NCBI GenBank assembly: GCA_946902985.2
Contig: OX336390.1
Location: 527,576,861 to 527,640,860, forward strand
Source: Meconema thalassinum
Taxonomy: Eukaryota; Arthropoda; Insecta; Orthoptera; Tettigoniidae
Reading direction: 5' to 3'
DNA: 64,000 bases
Below the pieces are notes generated by a model. It was given only the letters and a program-made list of their open reading frames with translations, did not search any database and was not told the DNA's origin. Shown here piece after piece: positions 44,606 to 54,690 of this stretch. The position numbers and the translations under genes are program-made. Numbering within the stretch: the first letter of the stretch is position 1; every line of letters starts with the position of its first letter.

Positions 44606-46090
44606 TCAAAAGTTGTACTGTTGAAGCCTCTCTAACCACCGCGCGAGTTGACCCTCGGGCTGCTTGAAGTTCAGGAGCCACCGCAGGGATGCGTGGTCGG
44701 TCCTAATGAGAGATTCTTGATCGTACAGGTACTTGTGGAAGTGTTCAATGGTCTTCACGATGGCGAGCAGTTCCTTCCTGGTGACGCAGTACTTCCTCTC
44801 TGGCTTTGACAAGGCCTTGCTGCAATATGCCACTACTCTCTCCTCGCCGTCCACTACTTGCGACAAGACTCCCCCTATACCAAAGTCGCTGGCATCGGTA
44901 TCGACGACGAACCTTGTTCCAGATCTGGGGTAGGCCAGAATAGGTGCGGTGCACAGAGCCTGCTTGAGTTGTTCGAAGGCACTGTGGCATTCTGCTTTCC
45001 ACGTGAAGAGTTGGTCCTTCTCAGTCAGTCGATGCAGTGGTTTGGCGATGTCGGCGAATACTCTCACGAAGCGACGGTAATAAGTGCAGAGTCCCAGGAA
45101 GCTTCGTAGTTGGGACTTGTCCTTAGGAATTGGCCACTCCCTCACAGCTGCGGTCTTCTCCGGGTCGGTGCGCACCCCTTCCTCGGAGACGATATGCCCA
45201 AGGTACTGGACCTGCTTCTGGAAGAGCTGACACTTCTTGGGGCTCAACTTCAGCTGGGCGGCCCGTAGCTTCATATGGATCTCCTTCAGGTTGCTGTAGT
45301 GCTCCTCGAAGCTTCTCCCCAGAACGATGACGTCGTCTAGGTAAACCAGGCAGGTCTTCCAGTGTAATCCCCTCAGAATATATTCCATTAGCCTTTCGAA
45401 GGTCGCTGGGGCGTTGCACAAACCGAATGGCATGACGGTGAACTGCCAGAGCCCGCTGCCCACAGAGAACGCCGTTTTCTCGCGGTCCTTAGGGTGGACC
45501 TCCATCTGCCAGTAGCCACTCTTCAAATCCAAGGTGGAGAACCATCTTGATCCTGATATGGTGTCTAGCGTGTCGTCGATCCGGGGTAGAGGGTAGCTGT
45601 CCTTCGTGACGTCGTTCACCCGCCTGTAGTCCACGCAGAACCTAGTGGAGCCGTCCTTCTTCTTCACTAGCACGACCGGAGAGGTCAAAGGACTATGTGA
45701 TGGCTCGATCACCCCCTGCTCCTTCATTTCTTCCTCCATCCGGTCGACTTCAGCTTGCTTGGCGAGCGGGACACGTCGGAATGGGGCCCTAATCGGTGCG
45801 CTGCCCCCAACGTCGATTCTGTGCTGGACTAGGCTTGTCCGGCCGGAGTCATTGCTCCCCACGGAGAAGACATCCTGGAATTCACCTAGCAGGTCCCGAA
45901 GTTGGCGTGATTGTTCCTTGTGTAGATGGTCCTGGGATCCTTGGTACAGCTTCTTTAGTTCTTCTGGCAGGGCGCGTCTTATTCGGTTGTCCGTCTGCAG
46001 GTGTCCGTCCGTCGTGTCTGTGATGCGAGCAATCCAGGTAACGGGCTTGCAGACTCCTAGGTTGGTGTCCTGGTGAACCGTAATGTCGTG
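44606..46090 (-). pseudogene. Pol, reverse transcriptase and RNase H part (gypsy provirus)
   Basis: RT copies element RNA into DNA. Visible motifs in order are RFCVDYRRVN, LPRIDDTLD, FSTLDLKSGYWQ, MPFGLCNAPATF, the catalytic LVYLDDV and YLGHIVSEEGV. RNase H follows with Asp in DTDASDFGIGG, Glu in TRKELLAIV and Asp in RTDHASLRW, then the helix RWLLNFKQPEGQLARW. The first ATG is at 45862, but the frame is open from 46090, just after a TAA stop at 46091-46093. It ends in a stop created by a frameshift in a short T run near 44606. All catalytic residues are present. Confidence 0.95.
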
Positions 46091-46690
46091 TTAGTTCAGG
46101 TTGGACAGGCGGACGTACGGCCGAGGCGTCGTGTTGATGAGGGTCTTGGCAATTAGCAATCCTTTTGTCTGGATGTCCTCATATTTTGGCTCGATGGTAG
46201 CCGCTACTCCCTCAGCAGTTCCGTCGACAATTACGGCAGCGCTGACCTCCGTCCTGGCGGGAACGATGACGTCCTCTCTCAGCCTTACTCTTCGTGCGGT
46301 GATGGCCTCGTGTGCTGGTTGCAAAGCAAGTTCTTCACCTCCGGAGTGCGGAGTGTTGGTACTCAGGTCCAAGATGATGTCGTTCTGGTCCAGAAAGTCC
46401 AGTCCTATGATCACTTCGTTTGATACAAGCACTGGATGCTTCACTGCCCGTCGACCAATGACGAACTCCAGTGATGCTTCGCCATGAACCGGTGCGGTCT
46501 CTCCAGTGGCGGTTATTAGTTGGAGGTTCCTTTGTGTGGGTTGCACTCTCCACCTCGGGATCACGGTGGGATTGACGATGGTCCTCGACGCTCCCGTGTC
46601 GATCAGCATGGGCCAGCTCCCTCCGTTGACGACTCAGTCTACCATCAGGCTGCTATTGTCCCTCTGTAACTTCGTCACACGAACTTGGAC
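46091..46690 (-). pseudogene. Pol, aspartic protease part (gypsy provirus)
   Basis: The retroviral-type aspartic protease that would mature Gag-Pol has the catalytic LIDTGASRT and the flap/substrate region VLVSNEVIIGLDFLDQND. The 172-codon open frame starts at 46609. An in-frame TGA at 46634-46636 cuts it from upstream sequence, and the TAA at 46091-46093 cuts it from RT. Both stops are in the same frame as RT, so they are point mutations, not a frameshift boundary. Confidence 0.9.
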
Positions 46691-46779
46691 TGCCGGGGCT
46701 TGACGACTGTCACAAGCCAACCTTTGCCCCCCAAGGCTGGCTAATACTCGTTTCCCTGGGTCGCGTGGTTTTCAGACGA

Positions 46780-48065
46780 ATGACTTCCCGTCGGATACCC
46801 TCGGCGGCGGCGATCACCGCAGTCCTTGCTCAGGTGGCCTTTATTACCGCAGGTCCAGCAGGTCGGTAGTCCTCTTCCCGGGCCGCCTCTCTGGTTGTCC
46901 TCCGGCTGTGTCGTTGCTGGTGGTGCCGCGACTATCGAAGAAACGGCTTAGCGCCTCCATTAATTCGTCGGCCAGGGGCTTGGTCTCGTTGGTTTTTGCT
47001 GGTTCGTCGACGTCCACTTGACGCACCCGCGCGTGCATTCTAGATGCCTGTTTTGCCGTCTCGAACTCAAGTGCGTGGCTCAGCGCATCTGCTAGGGTCT
47101 TATTGCGCTTGAGTCGCAGCGCCTGTTGTGTGTCAAGAGTCCCGTAGCCCGTCGGTAAAGGTCGGCGTCGCAATCTGTTCCAGAAAGTCGGCCGGCGCTG
47201 TTGAATAGGCGAGCCTTACGAGGCGTGCGATGTCCATCTCGAACTCCTGCAGGGTTTCCGCGTTCTTTTGTACCCGGGTCCGGAGCTGCATCTGGTAGGC
47301 CTGCAGAAGGTGGCTATCTCCATATCGGGACTCCACATGGGCGATTAGTGAAGCGTAGTCCTGGGCTCCAGTCGGGATGGCATGAAGGACGTTAAGGGCG
47401 TCCCCACTCAGTGCTACAATGAGAGCTGTAGCCTTTTCCGTGCCGTTCTAGTTGTTTATGGAACAGGCTGCCTCGAACTGACGTAAATAGGTACTCCGCG
47501 GGACCTTTCCGTCGAAGGTTGGGGGCGTCACTCTGCTCTGTCCCGTTCCTGATATTCCCGGTGTACCTGTGGGCGGGCGTCGGCGCAGCTCGGCAACTTC
47601 CTCTTGAGGAGCATTGAATCTCGCTTCCATCCCCGTCGGCGGGCGTTGGCTCATCTCAGCAATTTCCTTTTTCCTTTTGAATTTCTCCTCCACCCCCATC
47701 AGCGGGCGTCGGCGCAGCTCGGCAACTTCCACTTGCAAGGCGTCGAACTTCTTTTCCACTGCCGCGACTTCCTCACGCAGACCCAGTTCTAATTTCTTCA
47801 TGTCCTGTGCTAACATATTCTGACCGTCTTCCATCTTCTTCTGGCCGTCCTCTATCTTCTTCAGGTCCTCCGCTAGGTTATTTTGACAGTCTTCCATCTT
47901 CTTCTGGCCGTCTTCTAGTTTGGCAGTTAGGTCCTTTGTTAAATTCTTCTGGCCGCCTTCCATCTTGTTCTGGCCGGCCTCCATCTTGGTTTCCGTGCCA
48001 CTTAACTTTTCTAGCAATGCTGCCAATTGTGCTTCCATTTTAGATGTTTGTCTTGTAAAGGGCAT
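46780..48065 (-). pseudogene. Gag (gypsy provirus), broken in three places
   Basis: Gag would form the particle and package RNA. It starts at the ATG at 48065. Residues about 20-105 are a coiled coil built from near-repeats of KMEDGQKKMEDGQ-like text (KMEAGQNKMEGGQ, KLEDGQKKMEDCQ). Residues 105-180 hold repeats of VAELRRRP with GMEA. A capsid-like region follows (YLRQFEAACSINN, HVESRYGDSHLLQAYQMQLR, TLQEFEMDIARLVRLAY). A CCHC zinc knuckle, CWTCGNKGHLSKDC, lies at 46860-46819. Lesions are a TAG stop at 47448-47450, a frameshift near 47133-47173, and another just before the knuckle (about 46870-46910). Only the coiled-coil N-terminus (205 aa) remains as one frame. Confidence 0.9.
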
Positions 48066-48154
48066 GCACTCACAGGAAAATTAGAGAACTGTGGTAAAAT
48101 GTCCTGCTCGGATTTTGAAACCAGGACCTTCAGGTGTTGTGCATGTGCTTGAGT

Positions 48155-48179
48155 TCGTAATCCGGCTTCTGACATCAGT
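48155..48179 (-). other. Probable primer-binding site, tRNA-Leu-like
   Basis: Directly inside the 5' LTR the minus strand reads TGATGTCAGAAGCCGGATTA. This resembles the complement of an animal tRNA-Leu 3' end (TGGTGTCAGAAG...GGATTCGAA) with several mismatches. It starts 2 nt from the LTR. Leu priming is an inference. Confidence 0.55.
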
Positions 48180-48848
48180 TGTTACGTGCCACCCCCTAGT
48201 GGCACTTCCGTTAACTGGATTACGGTGGGTAGAAGCACAACACAAATTGTTCCTTTAAAGAAACGTATTAGCTTTATTGCGGGCCAGAAAGATACAGCAC
48301 ACAATAGCAAATACAAGCAATTAGTATCTCACTCTAGTTTCCTCTTGTCGGGAACACTTCCCTTTCACTTGCCAATAAGCCACAGAAGTTAATCCCTCCT
48401 AATGAGGACCGGTGGCCTCGGTAGAAATACCTGCAACACTTCCTTGAATACACAAGCTACAGTTATTTACGATAGCCAGTCACTCACCACTACACACTGC
48501 TTCGCTGTCCGCTGGCTAGGGAAACAGCCCCCTGTGTTTTCGCAATTCACCACAATATCTCTGTCGCACTAGGTAAACACACACTCTTCAAATACAGTCC
48601 CTCCGTAGGCTTCACACTCCTTCGCTGTTAAGAGAATCAGCTTCACTAGGGTTTCGCAAGTCCCGTCACCAACAACTGTCGCTCAGGTAAAAGCACGCAC
48701 TAGCTAAAAAACACACAGTCCCCCTCGCTGGCCAGGTCGCTCTTATATAGCAGGCTGGTGACTCAATGAATGCTTCTAGAATTGTCCAGGATTCACGGCT
48801 TCTCGAGATTTCCATCACTGGCTGGGTCACGAATATTCTGGACCATCT
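48180..48848 (-). repeat. 5' LTR of the gypsy provirus, missing its outer ~105 bp
   Basis: It matches the 3' LTR from TGTTACGTGCC up to TTCTGGACCAT, then stops. The segment of the 3' LTR from CCCTTTG to CAGCCGTAACA is absent. In place of the missing end is a diverged LTR running the other way (48849-49400). The TATATAAG promoter motif survives at about 48743-48750. Confidence 0.92.
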
Positions 48849-49400
48849 GATGGAAATCTCGAGAAGCCGTGAATCCTGGACGATTCTAGAAGCATTCATT
48901 GAGTCATCAGCCTGCTATATAAGCGGCCTCATCAGCGAGGGAGGTACAGTGTTTTTGAGCGAGTGCGACAACAGTTGGTGACGTGACTTGCGAAACCCAA
49001 GTGAGGCTATTGCATGCAGTGAAGTGCTGTGTGAATTGCGAAACCCAGTAAGATTCTCTCCGAGCCTGCGGAGCAGTGTGTAGCAGACTCGTAAGTAGCC
49101 TAACGGTAGTTTGTGTACTCAAGGGAGTGTACAGGTATTTCGGTGAGTGACAGACTGGCTAGACACAGGTCAGCCTAATTAGTGAACGGACAGCTGCTCG
49201 GGAGAGTGAAAGGGAAGTGTTCCCTGTCAGAGAGGAACTAGAGTTGAGATACTAATTGCTTGTATCTGTTTATTGTGTGGTGTACTGTAACTTGCTAAGA
49301 CCTGCAATAAAATTACTATTTCTTTAAAAGGACCATTGTTTTGTGGTTCTACCCACCGTAATCCAGTTAACGAAAGTGCCACAAGGGGTGGCACGGAACA
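48849..49400 (+). repeat. Diverged inverted LTR fused head to head with the 5' LTR
   Basis: On the plus strand it runs ATGGAAATCTCGAGAAGCC, CTGCTATATAAGCGGCC, GCAATAAAATTAC, CCACCGTAATCCAGTTAACG and ends GGCACGGAACA. That is an LTR of the same family in the opposite orientation, also missing its outer U3 end. The first 74 bp are almost perfectly inverted against 48741-48814 across a 35-bp loop. Beyond that the two diverge strongly, so it comes from another subfamily copy. Confidence 0.9.
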
Positions 49401-49628
49401 TTATTATAGGTATTCTGCCCGAAGGCAGGTTCGTGCCTCCGAAGAGGCTATTCTCAGCCGGAGTTTACGTGCGGTAGGGTGGGCAGGGCCTTTCCGCTCC
49501 TCCTTTTCCCGCAAACAGCGCGTGGTCTCACTGAACCGGCATTCCATCCAAGGTTCAATCACGCCCAATGCTGCTTAACTGCGGAGTTCTCATGGGATCC
49601 GGTGTTTCAACATGGCCAGGCCGTTGGC
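49401..49628 (-). mobile_element. 5S-rRNA-derived SINE (SINE3-type)
   Basis: On the minus strand the element starts at 49628 with GCCAACGG. It continues with CATGTTGAAACACCGGATCC, GAACTCCGCAGTTAAGCAGC and ATTGGGCGTGA, then ACCTTGGATGG, and finishes a 118-nt 5S-rRNA-like head at about 49511 (CGCGCTGTTTGC). The 5S internal promoter elements (AGTTAAGCAGC and GGATGG) are recognisable. A GC-rich body follows, with CCACCCTACCGCACG, CTCCGGCTGAGAATAGCC and a tail hairpin CTGCCTTCGGGCAG. It ends exactly at the outer end of the inverted LTR. Confidence 0.8.
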
Positions 49629-49924
49629 ATGAATTATTATACAGAATGCTCTGTTATTAAAACAAGTACATACTTACTCGAACTACTGTACTAACAATTC
49701 CACGGAAGTTTTATCTTGGATACTAAAGAACATTTGGTATAAAACAAAAAATTAAATAATCTCAGTCACAGGTCACACAATGGAGCTCCGGTTTCGCTGG
49801 TAGGTTGCAGTGCTAACGGAACATCGTATTTGTCAAATAGATCGTCTAGACTAGACCATGGGTTTCCAGACTTTTGCAACTTGAAAGTTTTAGAAATGTT
49901 GGCGTACCAACAGTCCCATATTTC

Positions 49925-50516
49925 TTTAGAAACTTAAGTGTGATCGCAGAGGATGGAAGGATAAAGGAGGAAATTGCGAGGAGAATACAAAATGCAAGCA
50001 ATTTTTATCAGAGTGTAAGGGGTATTCTTTGGAACCGAACGTCCCAAAGAAATGTAAATGGGTACTATATTCAACCTATTACGAGCCTATACTAACATAT
50101 GCAGCTGGAACATGGACTACTACAAAAGAGAGCAGAGTAGAATACAAGCAGCGGAGATGAAATTTCGAAGAGGCATAGAGGGCAAGACCAGAAGAGATAG
50201 TTAGAAATGAAGAGATAAGAAAAAGGACAGGCATCTTGAAGCTGCAGGACAGGATAGAAACAACAAAGTTAAAGTGGTATAGTCACATGATGAGGATGGA
50301 AGAGGAGAGAGTACCAATGAAAGGTTTTTCCGAAAAGATGACAGGGAAGACCCCGCAAGAGATGGACGGATACAGTCTGGGAGTGCATAGAGAAGAGGGG
50401 AAGAAAACCTGAAGATATACGTAAAAAAGGAGAGGAGTGGTGGAGAGACAGGCAACGATGGAGGTCTTTAATTCACACCCTAACCCAGGAAGCTGGAAAC
50501 GGGAAATAAAGATGAT
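49925..50516 (+). pseudogene. LINE 3' fragment inside the hAT element
   Basis: DGRIKEEIARRIQNASNFYQ leads into a region matching the post-RT part of a LINE ORF2: a TTTKRE block, RKRTGILKLQDRIETTKLKW in another frame, and an Arg-rich segment. Several stops and shifts are present. It ends with ATAAAGATGATGTTGATTA, a typical short A-rich LINE end. It is not the same LINE as at 7945-8725, though the domain region is equivalent. Confidence 0.65.
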
Positions 50517-50574
50517 GTTGATTATTACTGTCGGAAAAGTGCCCAATGGCTTGATTTATTTTAATTAAATTACT

Positions 50575-51550
50575 GAGAAACTCTCTCTCTAGCCGTCACC
50601 CATTTGTTGAATCTTAGGCTCCGTATTGTTATATGGATTTAATAAGTCAGAAACCTTTGCAGGAGTGTACACAACAGCTCACCAAAGTTTCATGGCAATC
50701 GGATAAATGGTAGGCTATATGAGCGCATACGGGATTTTATTGAAGCGATTCGCGCGCCATCATTCATTTGTTGAATCTACTCGTGCGCTACCTATTGTAA
50801 AATTGATTTACTAAGTTAGAAACCTTTTCGGGAGCGGAAACAACAATTCACCAAAATTTCATCGCAATTGTATGGATGGTATATGAACGCATGGGAGACT
50901 TTGTTGAAACGAATCGCGCGACAACACTCATTTCTTAAAACTACTCGCGCGCTATCTATTGTAATTTGTATTTACTATGCCTTAAACCATCCCGGGAGTG
51001 TGCAAAAAAACTGGCCAACATTTGATCGCAATCGGATGAATGATGTATGAACGCATAAAAGACAGACAAAAAAAGTCAGTATTTGTGCCAATGGGCCTAA
51101 ATGAAGGAAATGGAGAGGGCTGTCCGAAATTTCAAGTAGATAGTGTTACTCATCTTATTCCAAATGGTAAGTATCTACTCGTGCGCTACCAACTGTGAAA
51201 TGCGAGATTTTTTGAAACGATTCGCGCACCAACACTCATTTGTTCAGACTAATCGCGCGCAATCTATTTTAAATTGGATTTACTAGGCATATAACCATCC
51301 CGGGAGTGGGCACAACAACTCACCCAAGTTTCAGCGCAATCTGATGGATGGTATATGAACGCATGCGGGACTTTGTTGAAACGAATCGCGCGCCAATACT
51401 CATTTGTTAAACCTACTCGCGCGCTATGTATTGTAAATTGGATTTACTATGCCTATAACCATACCGGGAGTGTGCCCAACTACTCACCGAAATTTGATCG
51501 CATTCGGATGAATGGTGTATGAACGCATAAAAGACGAACAAACAAACGTT
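50575..51550 (+). repeat. ~167-bp tandem array with an inserted 128-bp-family unit
   Basis: Units share GAAACGAATCGCGCGCC, ACTCATTTGTTNAANCTAC, TCGCGCGCTATCTATTG, CATCCCGGGAGTGTGC and TTTGATCGCAATCGGATGAA. The last landmark recurs at about 50679, 50851, 51013, 51321 and 51486, giving spacings of 162-172 bp except over the gap. In the gap (51075-51170) lies one unit of the family arrayed at 60445-60870 (GTGCCAATGGGCCTAAATG, CTGTCCGAAATTTCAAG). Confidence 0.75.
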
Positions 51551-51748
51551 CATTTATATATAATAGAAATAATAGATATATATGTATATTAATAACATTT
51601 TTACAATAAGGGAAAAAGATCAACGATTAACTTACTGCAAATTACAGTTTTATTTATTACTCATATAGGTATAAAAAACATACAATTTTATTCAATTAGT
51701 ACAAACTAAGCAACAACAAAAAACGTCAACATCATACAAAATCTAATT

Positions 51749-52330
51749 TTAGGGCGAAACTTGTTGTTTGTCTGAGATTAAAATATCAATATCCGGAGTA
51801 ATTGAACTTAACTTCACGCTTAGGTCCTCTTGAACAATTATTCTGTTTCTACGTTTATTTTTGATGTACAAAAGTTCTGAAAATCCACTCTTACACAAGT
51901 AACTTGTAACAAATGGCATCAAAAATAGCAGAGCCTGCTGGAAGATCATTGGGTACTCGGTTTTACTTCCTATCCCGAAGTTAATTAAAGATTTGTCTTT
52001 AAACCAGTCTTTCATGGAACTATCTTCTGTTAGATCGATAAAACTTTCCTTTATTTCATCTGATTTGGTGAGATTTCCGAAGAGAGGATTTCTGATCCAG
52101 TTGAATTTGGAATAATCTTTGGAGACATGTTTATTAAAACTCTCTTGAAGGGGTTTCAAGTGAACGATGATATCAGCAACCCCATCTGGTATTAGGGATA
52201 TTTCATTTTCTGTAAGAAATGATGATGAGTAGGAAATGTAGATAAATTCTCCTCCTGTATTAGTGAACAATCGTATCCCTCACGCATACCTCCTGAAACG
52301 GCTTTGATTGAAATATTTATATTTCATATT
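51749..52330 (-). pseudogene. Second hAT transposase relic: C-terminal dimerisation region, antisense
   Basis: A 173-codon minus-strand frame (52270-51749) carries FNWIRNPLFGN, KTEYPMIFQQALLFLMPFVT and SYLCKSGFSELLYIKNKRRN. That is the hATC dimerisation signature with the alpha-helical YPxx...AL..L.PF.TSYLCE.GFS pattern. It is more distinct from, than similar to, the plus-strand transposase at 54430-54690, so it is an independent insertion. Upstream catalytic parts are not found. Confidence 0.7.
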
Positions 52331-52849
52331 CTGCAACAAATATTACAATCCTCATATTCATGAACCTATCATAGGCAGGTAGCTCCCAAGACCATTCAAG
52401 AATACAAAACTCGTACCTTTGCTGTCTTATTTCACAAGAACTGACCAGTAGATCCTGCCAGCAGGAATTCTGAGAAAAGGTGGCGAGTAACATTTCCCAC
52501 ACAGCTCCCTTTCACTCGCCACCCAAAGTGACATTTCCTTACCATACACTTAATGGCAATAAGCCGCTTGACAATGTGACCGCCACTTCCTTTCAAGAAT
52601 GGATTCCAAGAATGGATTCTTCTATTTCTGCCGTTGCCGATTCGAATTCAGCTAAGCCTTTCCATTCAGTTCAAAGACACTGAGTGAACAGGTGCGTGGT
52701 TAGCCAACTTGACAATAAACTGATACGAGTGATGCCATTACCCATGGATAAGTGGCTTATTAGAAGTGTAAAAGGAGACCCCAAGAAAGTGATAGTGCTG
52801 CCCTCCTTCGAATAAACAACAAGGTTCGAATCTAAACAGTCCATTGTTC

Positions 52850-54690
52850 TTCCGCGTCTACTTCTGCTCCCATCAGGATTATTAATTCTACACACAAAGT
52901 GAAAGTGCGTAAATATCAAGACGATTATCTGACATTAGGCTTTACCAGCAATCTTTCGAATAATAATCAGGAACAAACTCAATGCCTACTTTGTTTGGCG
53001 ATTTTAGCAAACGACAGTTCCAGCCTGTGAAACGTAAAGAGACACTTGCAGACTAAACATCCTGACTGTGTAAGTAAACCTTTAGCCTTTTTTTTTAAAG
53101 CGCCACGAACAACAACTAAAAGGAAATGTTAGATTCCTAGAAAAGCTCGCAACAGTTCCTAAGAAAGCTCTAAGAGCATCCTTCGAGGTATCCTATTTAA
53201 TTGCAAAATACAAATCACCACATATTTTTGGTGAGAAATTACTTCTTCCTGCAGCCGTGAAAATGAGCGCAATCATGAATGGAGAAAAGTTCGGCGAGTG
53301 TTTGAAGTCGATACCGCTCTCAAATGATACAGTAACTCGTCGTATTGATGTAATAGCCTCTGACATAAAAAATCAATTGCTACCACATCTTCGTGATAGC
53401 CCAAAATTTGCCCTGCAACTTGATGACAGTACTGATATCGTAAACAGTGCCCAGCTTCTTGTTTTTGTACGCTACTGTCATGAAAATGAAATGTACGAGG
53501 ATTTTCTATTTTGTAAAGCTCTGGTAGGGCGGACTACAGGCGAAGATATTTTTTCTCTTGTGAATTCCTTTTTTATTGACAAGAATCATATGGACAAATT
53601 GTGTTGGTATATGTACTGATGGGCATCGGCATTTACTGGAGCTAAAAAGGGTTTTAGAGCAAGAGTGAGTACTGTTACTAATTCTTTAAAATTCACACAT
53701 TGCATGATATACAGGAAGGCATTGGCTTGAAAAGTACTACAACCGGAAGTCAATAATGTGTTGAACGATGTAATTAGTGTTTTACATTTTGTGAAAGCAA
53801 GAGCTTTAAACAGTCGGCTATTTTCCATTCTTTGCGGGGAGATGGGATCTACACATGATTCGCTTCTATTGCACACGGAGGTACGTTGGTTGTCTCGTGG
53901 TCGAGTCCTTCGTCGCGTTGTGGAGTTGAAGAATGAACTTCGTATTTTCCTATTGGATAGCAGTCCTACACTCACAACCCTGTTTCTGGATGAGAAATGG
54001 CTTCTAATAGTCTACTGTGCTACTTGGCTGACGTATTTGAAAAACCGAATGAATTTAACGTGCCACTTCAAGGACGAAATAGTAATATTTTCATTCTAAG
54101 CGACTAAGTGCTTGCTTTTAAGAGAAAACTTGAACTTTGGAAAGCCCAGATGGACAAAGGTAACTGTGAGATGTTTCATTGTCTGAATGAATTCCTGGAA
54201 GAAAATGATTTAGATATTTGTCAAATTAGTGGAAATGTCGTAGAACACTTCCAAAACCTTCGTCAAAAATTCGAGGGTAGATTTCCACAACTGAGAATGA
54301 CTGAATTCGCAGTCCGTTTGAAACGAACGTAACAGCCCACCTGTCAACGGCAGAACAGGAGGAACTAATAGAACTCTCAAGTGACAGAATACTTGGAAAT
54401 GAATTTAAGTCGGAGTCTCTTGAAAATTTTTGGGTGCAGATTCGGAATGAATATCCCATTTTATCAAGAAAAGCAGTGGACCTGTTACTTCCCTTCGCTT
54501 CAACTTACTTGTGTGAGTCAACATTTTCCGCAATGGCATCCGTCAAGAGCTCAAGACGAAGCATCGGTCTCGGCTGCAGCTGGAAATGGATCTGCGGGTT
54601 GCTGTTTCAAACATCCAACCAACACTGGATTTACTTTCATCTCAAATTCAAGCTCACACATCACACTAACTCCGTAAGTGACTGAGAATT
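52850..54690 (+). pseudogene. hAT transposase with BED finger (ZBED/FAM200-like), broken
   Basis: This is a nuclear cut-and-paste transposase. In order: KVRKYQDDYLTLGFTSN, a BED zinc finger (CLLC pair, then HLQTKH, with a stop between), the N-terminal helical region, and the start of the RNase H-like catalytic fold (FALQLDDSTDIVNSAQLLVF). Then come EDFLFCKALVGRTTGEDIF, the insertion domain with LLHTEVRWLSRGRVLRRV, and the hATC dimerisation segment YLCESTFSAM. Longest open pieces are 53257-53619, 53758-54099 and 54108-54332. Stops and frameshifts separate them, including a loss of the usual second-Asp context near 53620. Homology to ZBED5/FAM200-type proteins is from motif memory. Confidence 0.82.

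Larger units (their letters stand above)
42342..48848 (-). mobile_element. Ty3/gypsy-type LTR retrotransposon provirus, defective
   Basis: The order on the minus strand is 5' LTR (truncated at its outer end), primer site, gag, protease, RT/RNase H, integrase, polypurine tract, 3' LTR. Protease before RT before integrase, and a GPY/F-like module at the integrase C-terminus, mark the Ty3/gypsy lineage. There is no env-like frame. Comparing the aligned LTRs by eye I count roughly 15 substitutions and one 6-bp indel over about 665 bp (near 2%), so insertion was fairly recent. Even so, at least six disabling lesions are spread over gag-pol. Confidence 0.95.

Noticed and set aside
49511..49628. Functional 5S rRNA gene
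   Set aside because: Many differences from insect 5S, and it is joined to a SINE-like body and tail without a terminator T run at the 3' end of the 5S part.
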